Below, in pieces: positions 1-14,149 of a DNA stretch of 64,000 bases; position 1 is the stretch's first letter, and every line of letters begins with the position of its first letter. The position numbers and the translations under genes were made by a program. The stretch comes from Orientallactaga sibirica (Eukaryota > Chordata > Mammalia > Rodentia > Dipodidae). The notes beneath the pieces are model-generated. The model did not search any database. It was not told the DNA's origin and was given only the letters and a program-made list of their open reading frames with translations. The stretch lies in contig JAEOAD010000034.1 of the NCBI GenBank assembly GCA_036365145.1, positions 19,683,501 to 19,747,500 on the forward strand. The letters run 5' to 3'.

Positions 1-1261
1 ACTGGTATAACAGGTACTTCATACCCAGAGCCATTTTGCAGATGGAAAGATTGTAAAAGCTTATTTGCATAGTATGCAATAAAATTAACTGCAATTTTAC
101 TGATATTTATAACAAATACTTCATTCTTTTCCCCATAACTGGGGCGATAACTCCTGCTATACTATTGAACTATCCTTTCTGTTCCTGTTCTCTGAAATAG
201 AGACACATGATCATTGTTCTCTTTTTTTTCACACAATATCAAAGAAAATAGCACATATAAACTTAGGCAAGTAGAGGAGGAAGGGAGTAACTAACCAAGG
301 AAGAAATAGGAGGAAGAAGAGTAGGGACTGGGGAGAAGTGTATTTCAATATTTTTCATCCTCAAAAGTTGCATAGTTCAAACCAGATCCAGGCTGATGCT
401 GATGAGAAAGCTGCCTTGGAAGGGAGACCCTACCTTGCTCATTGTGAGGACCTACCAGTCCTCATCAAACCCTGGAAACAATGACATCTCTTCTGAGAAA
501 ACTGTCAAGGAAACCTGCCTCCTATTGTTCACAATTGACATGGCAGTTCTAAGCCCATACCCTTCCCACTGGATAAGGCAGAGTCAAGACTGGAGAGTCC
601 CTTACTAACCTATTGATCATTACCTTTGAAACTTCATCTTCTCTTTCAGTCATCTGAACCACATCTCAGCAAGTGACGATTCCTATTTCCAGAATCAGAG
701 AATCGCCTAGTAGCTGAGAAGGCTTGCCCACCATCCTGCATTTCTCAGTATTCTCCAAGGCACAGCCCAGGTCTCCTCCCTTTCCTTTCCACTCACTGTT
801 CCAGGATCTGGTTTCTACAAATTCTCAGAAATTATTTGATGATATGGAGAAGTCTGGGGTTATGGACTATGTACTCTCATAGCTGTAATATTTCCTAAAT
901 TAACACCCCCAACTATGTTTAATGAATGAATTTACTCATTCTTTGATGCATTCTATATGTATTTTTGGATCATCCATTTGGATTAGGCCCTGGCTAGACA
1001 TCAAGAGCATGGGACATGGCTAGAAACAATCTGAACCTACAAGTTAGAGACGTGCTATTCCATGATTGTCATGCTGGATTTTCTGTTGATGCAGTGCAAA
1101 TAGAACATCATTCTAAATGCATGTGAGGGCAAAATAGACCAAATGCATATGGGAAAACCACCAATTAAAGATGGCAATTGGGGAAAAAGAGGTCATAGAT
1201 GTAGCTAATAAGCTCAGAAGCATATTTCACATATCTGTTCAAAGCCACAACGGCATAGCCT

Positions 1262-1480
1262 TTTCTTTTTAAATTTTATTTATTTTATGTATATTATTCA
1301 AATTTTACATTCATAGTGGTGACTCCATTATCCTCCTCCCTGTCCTCCCTCTTCCATAGGGACCCTCATCAATGGGGAATGCGGATCACAGTTGTGGGGA
1401 TAGTCAAGAGCGATGATACCACCAGCAACATCAATATTCTGAGAGTTCTGAGATAGCAAGACAATGATACGTTGTTGGAG
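1262..1480 (-). mobile_element. LINE-1 3' end fragment
   Basis: A T-rich run (A-tail on the minus strand) is followed by the same sequence seen at the 3' ends of L1s at 55,946 and 59,505 (TCCTCCCTG, then GGGACCCTC, then ATGGGGAAT). Roughly 200 bp of L1 3' UTR. Confidence 0.7.
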
Positions 1481-2965
1481 AAGGAAAGCCATCTCAGTAT
1501 GGTGACTTGTGACTTTCTTATAGTTTTGCTCTGATCATATCTTAGCTCTTCTTGACAGGTACATTTCTTTCTCTCTATATATATCTCTCTCCCTCCCCTC
1601 TGCCCCCCCCCCGTTTGTGTGTGGTCTGTCTCTGTCTGCCTGTCTCTATCTTGCTCTGTCTGAGCATTTGAAGTTCAGAATGATATAGCATATGTTGCTT
1701 GGCATAATGACAACACTTAGTAGGTCATCAACACACTTTTATTCAAAGAATGATCTCTCATCTCTGTGTATTAATTATATGGATACAACAGAGTGCTGAC
1801 TGGTTCAGCAGCCCATAGGAGACAGGGATATTTATTTTTCTAAAACAGAAGCTGAGCTGTGACTTCAAAGTTCAGCACAAACTGTGTTACTTATGCAAGT
1901 CAGAACCCTTTTGAGCTTTTCTTTTCTTGATGGGTAGAATGATCATTGTATTACCTCACCTCCCCATCAGTATATGGGAAAAGATTCAGTCAGTGCTTGA
2001 CATATCTTCTCTTTACTTGGTTCTGTTGCAGTGGTTGGGCCCACCTAGACACTGTAGAATATCATCAGACCTATCTTCCTGAAATTCCATTTTTCACTAT
2101 TTGGCTAAACAGACAAGTCTTTCCTGATGGTGCAAATAGACTCCAGTTAACTCCCTCTCTTGGGCCCATACTTCTTGTTATTTTGATCTGGAAGATCTTT
2201 ATTCAGTGTTATCTCTTTTACTACACCTTCAGTCACCATGCATGCACCATCAGTACATAAGCATAAATGAGCACCTGCTACCTGCTGTCCTCTTCCTATA
2301 CCAGCTACATGGCCAATGCATTGTTTCTTCATAACATATAGGCAGTTGTAAGGGACAGGGCCTCTTATTTATCCTGTATTTCTCAGGTCCTACTGCTGGC
2401 TTGAGCTATTTAATGCATAGTCTGTTTTCTAATACATGGCAGTAACCACTGCTGACAGTATGATTCACTGTGGACACTCCATTGCAAAGCTATCTTCTCT
2501 ATGGTTCTATAAGTTCATGAGAACACACAGTATGTCTACCACTGCCACTCTGCATCTATAAGCTTCTACATTGGAACCTAAGGCATAAATACTCAATAAA
2601 CACTTGTTGAATGAATGAAAGATATATGAGTCTAATAGCTTGTGAATAAACTGGATTTGGGTAGATTTGCACATTTAAATCATTCCAGTACTGGAGCAAG
2701 AGCTGTAATGTGGAGGCTGCTGGAATTATACTTACAACCACAAGGAGCCTCTTCTGTCCTGGACCTCAATTTTTCCATTTAAATTCTAGGAGATTGGCAT
2801 CCAAGGTCATTAGATTTGAGTGTGGAAAATAGTATGGGGGGGTTGGTGGGGAAGAAAACACAACTTAGCTGTATGCTGGCCTGACTAGGCTGTGTGGCCA
2901 TAGGCAAGTGAAGCCCTCTCTGTTATTCATATACAGAGTATAGAGAAATAATTTCCAGGGCCTGT

Positions 2966-3095
2966 CTTCTTCCCTTCTTCATTTCTTCCTTCTTTTCCTC
3001 CTTCCCTCCCTCTCTCCCTTCCTCCTTCCTTCCTTTTTTCCTTCCCTCCTTCCTTCCCTTCCTTCCTTCTTTCCTTCTTCCCTACTCCTCTCTTT
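2966..3095. repeat. Polypyrimidine (CTTC/CCTT)n simple repeat
   Basis: An imperfect CTTC/CCTT array of about 130 bp lies directly before a SINE on the minus strand. It probably grew from the purine-rich tail region of that SINE. Confidence 0.85.
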
Positions 3096-3109
3096 CTCTG
3101 TCTCTATCT

Positions 3110-3320
3110 TTCTCCAGTCCAGTCTCGCAGAACCCAGACTGGCCTTGAACTTAGTATACAGTGAAAGATGACTTTGAATTCTTATTCTATATCCTCCACT
3201 TCCCCAGTGCTCAGATCACTGGTATGTTCCACAATGTCCAGATTATGTGGTACTGGGATTGAATGCAGGGCTTCATGCATGCAAGGCAAACACTTAACCA
3301 ACTAAGCAATGCCTCAGTTC
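3110..3320 (-). mobile_element. B1/ID composite SINE
   Basis: The minus strand carries a diverged B1-like left half and an ID/tRNA-like half; the + strand shows CTGGCCTTGAACTTAG and TTAACCAACTAAGCAATGCC. It is followed by the polypyrimidine array. Confidence 0.65.
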
Positions 3321-4486
3321 TACCAAGGCTTTTCTTGAAAATGCCAGGACAAGCTTTCTTCAGTGTATCCTTGATTGCCATTAATGTATGCGTGATCATG
3401 GCAAGCCTCTTCTCATCCATGATTGTAACAAGACTGTCATGTGCTGTACTTTGAATTTTGTCTGTGCCTTTGGAAGTCCTTTTCTCCTGAATAAAGATTT
3501 TATTGCATTGGCATAAAGACACATACAATTGAGAGTCTGGAGCATTCATTATTATATATGCATGATTATTTTTTAAATTTTGATTTTAAAGGAAATTAAA
3601 CCCTTTTCTGAGTCTCTAAAAGTCCTGTAGTCTTCAGGCATCATGCCAGTCATATCTCATGGATGAGTCACCCTCCTTTCCATTTCTGGGCTTTGGTTTT
3701 TCATCTGTAATCAGCACTGAGAGAGGGTGCTAAGCACCTGCAGCCAACCTGGAAGCTGAGGAGGATGAGCATGTTCTACGGGGCAAGCCAAGTGATGTAA
3801 ATTTCATACTTGACACAGGCCCATAGCCAAGTTATGTAAAAATGCACCCAAGACAGTGTTGGCTGAGCTCTGGAGACTAAAGGTGAGCCTGCCATCACCT
3901 TATTTTGGGCCACAGTGAGGAGTGAGTCTTTCAGCACAGAGATGGAAAAGGGGGATAAGGAAAGGAAGAGGCCAAGAAGGTCAAACTTCCCTTTACAGTG
4001 TTGTGCCATTCAGTCCTTTCCTGGGCATGGAGAGCCACAAGGGCTGGTGCTACCTAACCTGTGATTTTGTATGAGTCAGGCATTGGGCTATGCTCTTTGC
4101 ATGGATTAGCACAGGAAGCAGTCACAGTAATCCAAGCAGGAGAATATTATCATTGATTCCAATTTACACACGGGGAAGCATAACTGGCTTAGGTTTGAGT
4201 AACTGGTAAGCAAATAATAAAGGTTGGATCGAATTCTGGGCAGCCTGAATGTAGAGTTTATACTCTACACTTTTTTTTTTCTGCTTCATTTTTAAATAAT
4301 GCTTCATAGCCAGAGGGAAACTAAATGGCATGAGGAGAAATGCTTCTTTTAATTCATACATAACAAAAGTATAATAGAGCAAGCAGGTTCTAAGGTAGCG
4401 GTAGAGCTTGATTCTGACAAAAGGAATCTGAGGAGTTTCCCTGCATTGTCTCAAGGAGCTGAGCCTTGGTGAACTTCAGGGTCTAG

Positions 4487-5076
4487 TGTATGGCACAACA
4501 ATGCACAGGCCACACCCCTCGGGTTTTCTCACCAGTATGGTGGGTAGTCAATGACAGGTAAGACCCAATGAGATGGGGCAACCTAAGACAGACACCGTCT
4601 CATGAGATGATCCCTTGGGGCCTGGGGTCAACAATGGCTTGGCAAAGAACATGCCTCCCAGGGTTGCCAATAATAAAAACAAAAAGGAGGACATGTATGG
4701 TACAATGCAGGTCGGGTCCTAGCCAGACCACATGCCAGAAGAAACCAGAAAGTGGCTTCTGTTGACATGGCATCCTGCGCATGTCTGGTGTGACAACAGC
4801 TACAGTCCCACGCTTGTGAGAAACCTGCTACAAGATGATCTGCCCGGAGACAGGCTGTCATTGGTCACAAGAAGGGGACCACCCCAAACAATGATTGGCC
4901 AGCCAAACCCCTTAAAACCCCCTACACTTCCTTGAATAAACGAGTTTGCAGCAGCTTGACCTCTGCCTGCTTCCACACAGCTCCCGGAGTCTGTGTCGTG
5001 ACTCCACGCCTCTCAGCCCCAATTCGGCAGAGACCCTGCTGTCCCTCCTGGGCTGGCCCTAGAAGGGACCCCAACA
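4487..5076 (+). mobile_element. Solo LTR, ERVK-type, with 6-bp target-site duplication
   Basis: The element is 590 bp, begins TGTATGGC and ends CCCCAACA (TG...CA). It is flanked by identical GTCTAG at 4,481-4,486 and 5,077-5,082. A 6-bp duplication is typical of class II (ERVK) insertions. Inside are an inverted CCAAT (4,894-4,898), a weak TATA-like TTAAAA (about 4,912) and AATAAA at 4,935-4,940 ahead of the R/U5 part. There are no internal retroviral genes, so this is a solo LTR left by LTR-LTR recombination. It lies antisense to PAPPA within intron 1. Confidence 0.88.
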
Positions 5077-5082
5077 GTCTAG

Positions 5083-6529
5083 GAGGGGGCAGACTGGGAA
5101 AAGACCTTCAAACAGAGGTGCAGCATACAAAGGTGTGAAACCCATCACCCCAGAAGATCCCAGGCCTGGGGAAGTTATCTGCACCTGACAGAATCTGAGG
5201 TAGCACCGAGGAACAGAGAGAAATGCAGAAAGGACCATCCAAGGCTAAAATGTGGTGGACTGTGCATGAATTCAAAGCAATCTGAAATTATTTCTAGTCA
5301 TTAGAGCACCATTGGGGGTTTCTGATGAGGAGAGACCAAGAAATTAGTGATCTTTAGGTAGGGGTAACATGGTGTCATTCTTTACCTGAGTAACAGAGCC
5401 AACAGAGACAGGATCAATGTCTAAAGATGCCATTATAGAAATGTGGAAAAATTCAGACTTATCAATTATGAGTGTAGAATATATACAAAATTTTAGGCAG
5501 AGTTGATAGAATTTTTAAACTGGATTCTAGTTTTTCTGTGTTTTTTTGACATCTACAAGAAAATTATGATGCATAACTCAACAACTTCTTTAATGCTTCT
5601 TAAAATGTATAAATGTCACTGAGAGATTCATCTAGAGCTTGAGAATTTGTATTATATCCCATTAGGCAGAGAATGAGGAGCTCGGCTTTGATCCTAGCTT
5701 CTAGTGAACTTGATTGAATTTCATCTTTTTCTGTTTCTTGAATCACCTTCTATTCAACTAGGGGAGGAAGTAGAGTTGATCACTAAGTCTCTTCCCATCC
5801 CTGATAGTCTGTCCCATAAACTTGCTGAAGCACGGGGATCCTATCTCCTTTGACTTTACAACCCCAGTGCTTAGCTGGGGATCTGTTACAGATGAGCACA
5901 ACACAAATTTGTCAAATGTACAGAACCCACTGAGTTTTGAACTCAAGATTCTTGTAGCATCTTTAGGTATTAATTTAAAATTAAAAATTTAGAAGTAAGA
6001 TCATATTTTTATATTTTTTAAAAAGGCACAAAACATACTGATTATTACCCCAGACAAGGTACTGTTTTCTTTCTGGCTTAAAAAGACTCAAAGTTCATTC
6101 AAACTATGGAATAAAGAAGACTGATGGACAGCAGGCTAAGGACACTATAAGGTCAAGGAAAAATAAAAAATGAAAAGGCATACAAGTGGGGAATATGTGT
6201 TCTACAACTATTGGAAAGTTCTGATTAATCTGAAGAGGCCATGCATAGCAATAGTTCTCAATCAGGGAAGAGTTTCCCCTCAGGGATATTTGGGAATGTA
6301 TGCAGACATTTTTGGTCAGCACAACTGTGCATGGGGTGGGAGTCTGCCATTGAAGCTAACAGGTAGAGGTTTAAGATGCTGGTAAACCCTCTACAATGCA
6401 CAGGAAAGTATCCAACATAAGGAATTATCCATGCTGAAAGGTCAGTGGTATTGAAGAGTCATAATGTGGTGTACCACATGTCACCAGCAGAAAATACAAT
6501 TTGGGCAATAAATTACATGTGAGGTTGAG
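5083..6529. other. Intronic stretch with nothing recognised
   Basis: AT-rich unique sequence. Open frames are short and without family resemblance. Confidence 0.6.
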
Positions 6530-6760
6530 GCACTCAGACCTGAAATTAGGCAATTTATAATGAAGTGGTTTGAATATGGACCTTGAAGACGGAGTCTACC
6601 ACTGACTTGGTATGTACTTTAGCAAACATTTAAACTTCCTCATCTCTCATTGGAAAAGCTGGGATGTGAGCATTAGCTGTGTTATTGGAGGAATCAAGCA
6701 TAAATGCAGGAAAAATACTTAGAACAGTGTCTGGATTACAGTACATGGATAATATACATC
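6530..6760 (+). mobile_element. MIR-type ancient SINE
   Basis: Diverged MIR order on the + strand: GGTTTGAATATGGACC, a CACTGACTTGG-like core, TTAAACTTCCTCATCTCTC, then AATACTTAGAACAGTGTCTGG. Very old and non-coding. Confidence 0.65.
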
Positions 6761-9302
6761 TATAACTCTTACTGTGTAGAAGTAACAGGGAGCTACAGCA
6801 GATTCAAGTTCAAGAAAGTGGTTAAGCTCTCCCTCATTTGCTGACAAACTTCAAAAAATGATCTGGAGATGCTTGGTCATCATGTAATGATTATATGCAC
6901 TCAGTTAATAATCCTTCCTCAATCAGTGTTGGCCTCAGATGGCAATGCAGGCTGCAAGGTTATAGGTTTGCCTTAGAGTTCTCAAGGAACTCCCCATCTG
7001 GGCTTTGTGTCTCAGCTCTCCCACAGGCCCAGGCCAACATCTGACTGCTGCTCCAGCCCAGGCTCCTCATGGTTTTAGCACATCAGCTGAAGGAGTCAGA
7101 GGAAGGCAGACATGCAGACAGATGGAAAGACGGATTCCTTCTGGGGAAATCTGATGGTGATACACAGTGCTCACAGGGATTCTATAGATAGCACTGGGCT
7201 GGCTCAAAGGCTTGTTTGAACTACTTACATTGTTCTCCTGGATCCCTTGTTTGTAAACAGATATTGCTGCTGACACGGGGCTTTTTAAGGAAAGACAGAA
7301 TGGGGGTGGGGACTAGAGTTGGAGGAAAAAGTCAAGTTGTGTCCAAAAACCTTAGACCATGTGTTTGTTGTTGAGAATACAAAGACCTCACTGTATTAAA
7401 TGAAAATGCTTGTTTTACAAGGCGAGTGGGAATATGATAGGTACATGCCGAAAATACTTCGGAAACTGAAACAACCCCATGCCATGAGGGCTTCCTGCTA
7501 CATCCTACATCCAGACTTGTACAGGGATCACAAAGGCTCAGTATCAGTAAACAAAGGCTCTGGGAGGGTTCAGATAAAGAAAGGAATAAGAGTGACTGAC
7601 TATTTTTTCTGTCCCCATCTACTAAGGCTGTCCTTTCTCTGCAAGCTGAGCTACATTTCCCAATCTCCATTGCTTCCCACCACCTGCTGACCTGAGGGTT
7701 GAAACAGGTTTTGATCTAAAGTATTAGTGTTGATAAAGGAGCCTCTAAAAGTGTAGATCCAGAGCTAGAGCACTACTGGGAATAATTATGATTAAATATC
7801 TATGCAGGCAGTGCATTTTAATTTTTTTCAAAGTAATTTTCAACTTCTGAAGTGAGTGGTTTTCACTGTACCCTGTGGAAGTGCAGGGACCCAGAGGAAT
7901 GTTTCAGAGGAGTTTTTTTTTTTTTTTTTTTTTAATGGACTCCCACTAACATTTAAAGTAGAATTGGAATCGCCTAACTTTTGACCCAATTCTTAACATA
8001 AATACTCGTAAATAGATAAAATAGATTAGATACATGCAGGGAAGAAAGAAAAAGGATGGATAATGAGGAAAGAAGAGAAGAAGAGAGGGAAGGGTGAAGG
8101 AAGAGAAAGACAGAAAGACAGAGACACACAGAGAGAGGAATGAATGATGGAAAAGTATAAGGAGAGTTGGATTCATGGATTGATGGGTAAAATCCACAAT
8201 GAATAATTACCAGCAGGATCATTTTAGGCAACATTAGAAGTAAACTTGCCTACTTAAAATCTCAGAGAAAGTCAGAGAACAGAGTTTGAATAAACAGAGT
8301 TGTAGATTATATTTCTGAGGAATAAACTAATTCCTCCTTGGAGGAATAAAAGCTCCAAATTCTATTTACTCCAACCAGGGTGCACATGAAGGAAAGTGCA
8401 ATTCCTCAGTCTGATATGACAACTCAACATCAACATTCTCATTTTCACAGGTCCTACAGCATTCAAATTTAGTGCTGAGAACAGTCTTCAGGAAATGACC
8501 TGGCATGCTCCCTGTTTTTCTGCATTTAACTCACTATTTGGGGGATGTAGGCCCCTTTAAGGACCTGAAAAAAACGGTCTTCAGAAGAATGTTGCATTTT
8601 CAGAATTTTAAAGAAAATGTCTTGAGGTTTCCAAATCTCTTCAAGTTCTCCAGAAGCCAAGTGCAAGAACCCTATTGTCCCCTGTTGATCTTAAATATGA
8701 ATGTTATTCAAGTGTTTTAGTTGGAAATGGCATTTGAAAACAAAGGCTAATGATATCAATTAAAATACTAAATCATAACAAAAATGACATCAACCATCAA
8801 GTCACACCATGAGAGTGCTGTGGTTGATACTCCTCCCTTGGCACCATGTGACCCAGTCTCACAGTGGTCAAGATGACCTTTGGGAAATGTATATTTAATC
8901 TTACAGTTCTATTGGTTGAAGCTCTCTGGTCACTTCCTGACATGTGTAGATTAATATTCAGACCCCATGATTTGGGCTGTTTTATCTCTAGACACATTTC
9001 TCCCACTGGTCTTCACACCTGCTACTCCACTGTGCTGAACTTTCCCTCTGGTTTGTTCACTAACATCTCTCTGACACTTGTCACTGGTCTTGTCACATGG
9101 CTTGTTGTTTCTGCTGTGTTGTGCAAGCCTCAGTCTGACTGTACATATCAATGTTTCACTAAGGTAGTCATCCTCTACAGAAATGTATTTTGTTTTTGGA
9201 TAGCACTTCCTAACAACTCTTTATTAGGTTTTTGTCTTTCTTTTCTCATGAGAACACAAACTTTATAAGAGTAGGGACTTGCTCTTATTTATAACTATAC
9301 GT
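6761..9302. other. Intronic stretch, mostly unrecognised
   Basis: Holds a T-run at 7,912-7,934 and a purine-rich imperfect GAAA/GGAA region at 8,038-8,150. No gene or well-preserved repeat is seen. Confidence 0.6.
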
Positions 9303-9486
9303 AAGAATGATTAGCTGGTCATGGTGGTGCACGCCTTTAATTCCAGTACTTGGGAGGCAGAGGTAAGAGGATCCATGTGAGTTCGAGGCCATCCAGAGAC
9401 TATAGAGTGAATTCCAGGTCAGCCTGGGCTAGAGCGAGACCATACCTCGAAAACAAACAAACAAACAAAAACAAAAACAAAAAAAG
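9303..9486 (+). mobile_element. B1 SINE
   Basis: A clear 7SL-derived B1: GGTCATGGTGGTGCACGCCT, then CTTGGGAGGCAGAGG, GAGTTCGAGGCCA and CAGCCTGGGCTAGAGCGAGA, ending in an AAAC-rich tail. It is the best-preserved B1 in the window. Confidence 0.93.
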
Positions 9487-12400
9487 AATGATGGTTGCAT
9501 GAAATGTATTTGGTGATCTATGGAGACACATGGAGGGTTTGTGAGGCTACCTCAGAATTATTACCATCTCACTGTAGCATGTTCAACCAATCTTTTCCTC
9601 TCTTTAGAGTTCAGGCTTCAAGAGTTATAGAAGGACAGGTATGGTCATATCTAACTATAGGATTCAGTGAAATGAAATTTTACAGTCTAAGTTCAAGAGA
9701 TCTGGGTCTAAATCCTGGGGCATTATAGGAGGATATAGCAGAGTAGTAAAAGGTCAGGGACACCAGGATTGATCCTTCCCCATCCCTAAGGTGGAGTATT
9801 GGCTGGGGTTATTTCTTTGCCATCTATGCATGTCAAATTCTCCATCTGTAAACTGAAGAGACTGGACTCAGTATGCCTTAATTTTGCATTTTTTATCTAT
9901 CCAAGTATTACCCACAAACATTTGTTTAACCCTGCAATGTGCCAGACCCTTGGGAGATGTCACTGTGTACAATAGATATGATTTCCACTGTCATCTGTCT
10001 CAGCTGGGGAGAGGTCAGTGAGTCAAAGGTGAGAGTATGAGAGGAGCAGAGGTACATCCCACCAAATTATATCTTCATGGTCTGGACATACTGTGGCAAA
10101 ACCATGAGAAAGTACTGCAAACTAAGAGACAGTCTGTTGGAAAGCTCAATAGAAAGAAAGAGAGGCAGAAAGATAGGAAAAACTGATGACAACATGCATA
10201 TGAACAGATTACTGGGCAGCTCAGAGGCTTTCATGATTCAGTGTTTGCCTTCACTACTCAACCATCCTTAAGTCCATGTTATCAATTGCCCAAGCCTTCA
10301 TCCTTCTAGGACCCTCTTTCAGCCACCTTCTTCTCTATTATTTAGAGCCATTTTCATCTAGCTAACAAATTTTACTTAGTACCTATCAGTATGGCTAGTC
10401 CTGTGTTAAATTATGCAGTTATGCAGAGACAGAAACATAAATGGTGTTCAGTCCTAAGGAGCTCAGTGACAAGTGGGAGAGGCAATTAATCACCAAGGCA
10501 ATTGCTGCAAGAGAACTTGGTAAGTGTTATGTAGAGGAAATGTAAGGGACTAGCTGGACTTGGCTTGGATGGTGATAGAATGAATTGTCTAATAATCTCC
10601 TAGCATCATACACCTAAGTGACTCTGGGCCAATGTCCTTATCTGTTTTCATTGATATGAAAACATAGAGACTGTTCTCATTTGATTTATATGTTGAAAAT
10701 GATATGTATGAGTATACCCACAACAAGGCAGAATTCATGCACTATATATATACATAAATATTTTTTTCTCAGATGGAAGAAACTACTTATGGATTTGAAT
10801 TCTCATAGCACTCTCTAGTCCCATGATAAACACTGCTGTTCCATAACACAGTTTCTCTCTCACTGCTTCCCCACTATTCTAATTGCTTAGTTATAGCAGT
10901 TACCATGATGTCATATATCTGTTTACCAGTTAGCTTCTGGCACTAAGACTGGGAGCTCCTTAAGGGATGGAACTATACCATGTTCTTCCTTTTGCTCTCT
11001 ATCTCAGATACATACGTACATACACATACACATATGGTAAGTATTAAAAATGTGTATGCTTATGTTAGATAAATGGAGAAATGATAGGAAGAAAGTATAG
11101 TTTACTACTACTAGCAAATGTCCATCTGCTACTGAACATCACAGAACGTTTGGGCAGAGGTTTGGCACCTAAGAAGTGCTGAGAAAAGTCAATGCACAGC
11201 TGTATCATGTTGTCTGTTAAGATCACTATTACTAAGTCACAGTTATAATGATCATCCCACACCATAAGGACAACAAAAAGATTCAGTAGGAAAAGCACTG
11301 ACTTTGGTGTCAAGATACCTTAACTTGAACTGTGCTGTCTTTTCTCACTCAACTCAACTCATTTTAACAGTGTCAAAGTGACATGCCTGATTCTCAGTTT
11401 CTCCAGTGATAAGCTAAGCAGATCTGATCAAGGAAGGTTCTGATGTCATCCTAGGTTTAGAATTGGGAGAGGTATGGACAAGATTATGTATCAAGTTTGG
11501 TTTGAATAAACCAAATACAATCAGCGTGGCAGGCTGCAGAATAAAGTGGCTGTTACAATGCTTCGAAGTGCATAGGGTTTGGTTGGCTTCAATGATCACC
11601 ACATCAAAGACAACCTTGCCACTCCAGAGCCAATCTTCTACTGACAACTCTATAGTTCAGGCAGCACCATCTTCAATATGCCTTCATAATTGACTCAAAA
11701 TTCATCAGGGTCCTCCTCAATGGATGACAGTGTGTCTCCATTGAACATTTTGGTGGAACATGCCCTTGGCTCTGATCCCCAAAAGAGAACTCCAGAAACA
11801 TTTTTGACAGAGACAGCATCTTTGCAGCAAATGTTTCTCTTCCAGTAGACAGCTTATAGCTGGGAAGTGCTCTAGTGGAGGTAATAGTGTTCATGTTCAA
11901 AAGTTATCTGCAAATGAAGTTACTTTGCATATCAAAGATATTACTCAGCAAACATATGTGAAATCTTATAATGTTCATTTAAATATCTCAGTTTATCCCC
12001 ACTGTGCTGTGTATTCAAAAGGTACACAGCACAGTGCCAGCATATAGTAAGCACTCATTAGAAACAGACTGCTTTTGTTATAGTCACTACTGCTGAGAAT
12101 GCATATTCTCCCCTAAGGATACATAAGCAGTGAACAGAAGATGCCAGATCCTCAGGTCACTACAAAGTCTCAACAAGATCAAGGAAAGTAGACCAGAAAG
12201 CCCCTGTCAAGAAGGAGGGAAGTGGACACAGATCCAACTGACAGATAAAACTAACAGGACACTAGAATCCAAATGAAGACACAGAGGCGATGTGGACAGA
12301 AAGTAAAGTTTTAGGATTGTGTGTTTCACTGCAGACACAAAACAAATGCTTTGCAAACAGGCCAGAAGCTGGGAAGGAAAGACCAAGGCCAAAATGTGGC

Positions 12401-14115
12401 TTGGATTAGACAGGCCACAATATGAGCTGAGGGGCCCTCAAATAACTAACTGCTCTCTTTCTCTCTCTGTTTTGGAAGGCCAGATTTCTTTTCCCTTCTA
12501 ACTTCTTTGCTCAAGGGGAAATGGAATTAAGCACTGTGTAATGTTTCTGATTGTGACGCACACAACAGGTCACATGTTTTGGTTACGTAATGCCACATGC
12601 CTGAGGTTCCTTGAGCTCTTTCTCCCAGAATCATCAGATATGCAGCTGCATAAATATCCATCCATTTATATATTCATTGAATAAAAAGACATTTACATCT
12701 TTTACATGCCAGGCACTGAGACAGGCACTGAAGAAGTTGAAATGGATATAATCCTGATGTACACAAATTAAATGTCATAAAGAATGCCAGATTTTTTTTT
12801 TTTTATGTAAGTGTGAAGAATGGAATGTGGTGAGGTGGATAAGAGTGGTAAATAATGAGTTACTCATTGGGAGAAATCAGGAATCAAGAAGAAAGGGACC
12901 TTCAGCAGAACCTTGGAGAGTCTTAAGTATTATACAAACCAATGTACAGGAAAATAGGAGCTATGACCAGTGAAGAAAGTGATGTAATAAAAAGCCTGAT
13001 GTAGTATTCCAGCACACTTCACATAGTTCAGATGTTATTGAAGATTGTTTAACTGGGAGCAATAGGGTCAGATTTGTATTTTAGAAATATTTAGCCATTC
13101 ACTGTTAGAGGATAAGTTGGAGGGAGTATATGGATTGAAGCTCAAAGAAATGGACATTTCAGGATAAAACATCATAGCAGGAAATGAAGAGGGTCTAAGC
13201 CAATGCAAGAACAAGTTGCCAATCAATATGTTAAGAAAGCAACAGAGTTGGTAACTGAGTAGACACAGTGGATGATGTATTAGCAACTGGTTAAAACCAG
13301 TCAGGATAAGGACACAGGAGTTTTGGAGGGAAGATGATTCTGTTAACTTTGTAGTGAATGTCAACAGTTCCAGCAGACATATAGTTCCATGAGTCTGGAG
13401 TCCAGCAAAGTTTGGAGATAAATGGTGCTCAACAGCAGAGGCATAGTAACTCATTTAGGGGAGAAGTACACCTTGCTCTGGCTTAACCCTTAGAAGACAG
13501 AATATCTTCCCAGCATGGTTGTTGACATATACAAGCCAATGTCCCTCACTAGCCCCAAGCTCCTCACCTATGACAAGAATAGCTTAGATGAGTCCTTCTG
13601 GGTTTTACACACCAGGATTCTTTCAAGTTCACTTTGCCTTATAAGACTAAGCACAGAATGTATTCATGTTTTATGTTTGCTACAGTGAACTTTGTATTAC
13701 TTAAGAGGGCCATCTTACTCCAGCTTGTTGGTTATCATTCTCTTCCCTATAACCTCTGTATCCTCTGTAGATCAAATGTCTCCAAACTCTTTCAGAGTGA
13801 TGATTCTTACTGTCAAAGCATATTTGATCACATCCTGTCCAGCCACCTTTCCTGTTCATACAGCAATAAGAATTAAGGAAATGTGGACATGGAGCATAAG
13901 AGCAACTTGCTGTCTGCCAAGGTGACAGCTGCAGACTGACCATCAACTTCTTGAAGGCAAAAGGCTGAACCGTGACTTTGCTTTTGGTTCATACTCCCTC
14001 TACCTGCCTTCATAGACTTCTAGAGCTGTGGCTCTGTGACCATCTACCTCACAGATTCATTGTTGTCAAAATGTACTGGAACTGGGAACCTTAGTAGATT
14101 CACTAAAGTGTAAAT

Positions 14116-14149
<34 letters not shown>

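Noticed and set aside
11460..11900. Possible processed pseudogene with overlapping short frames
   Set aside because: Translations in all frames have several stops, there is no A-tail or TSD, and I could not match any family.
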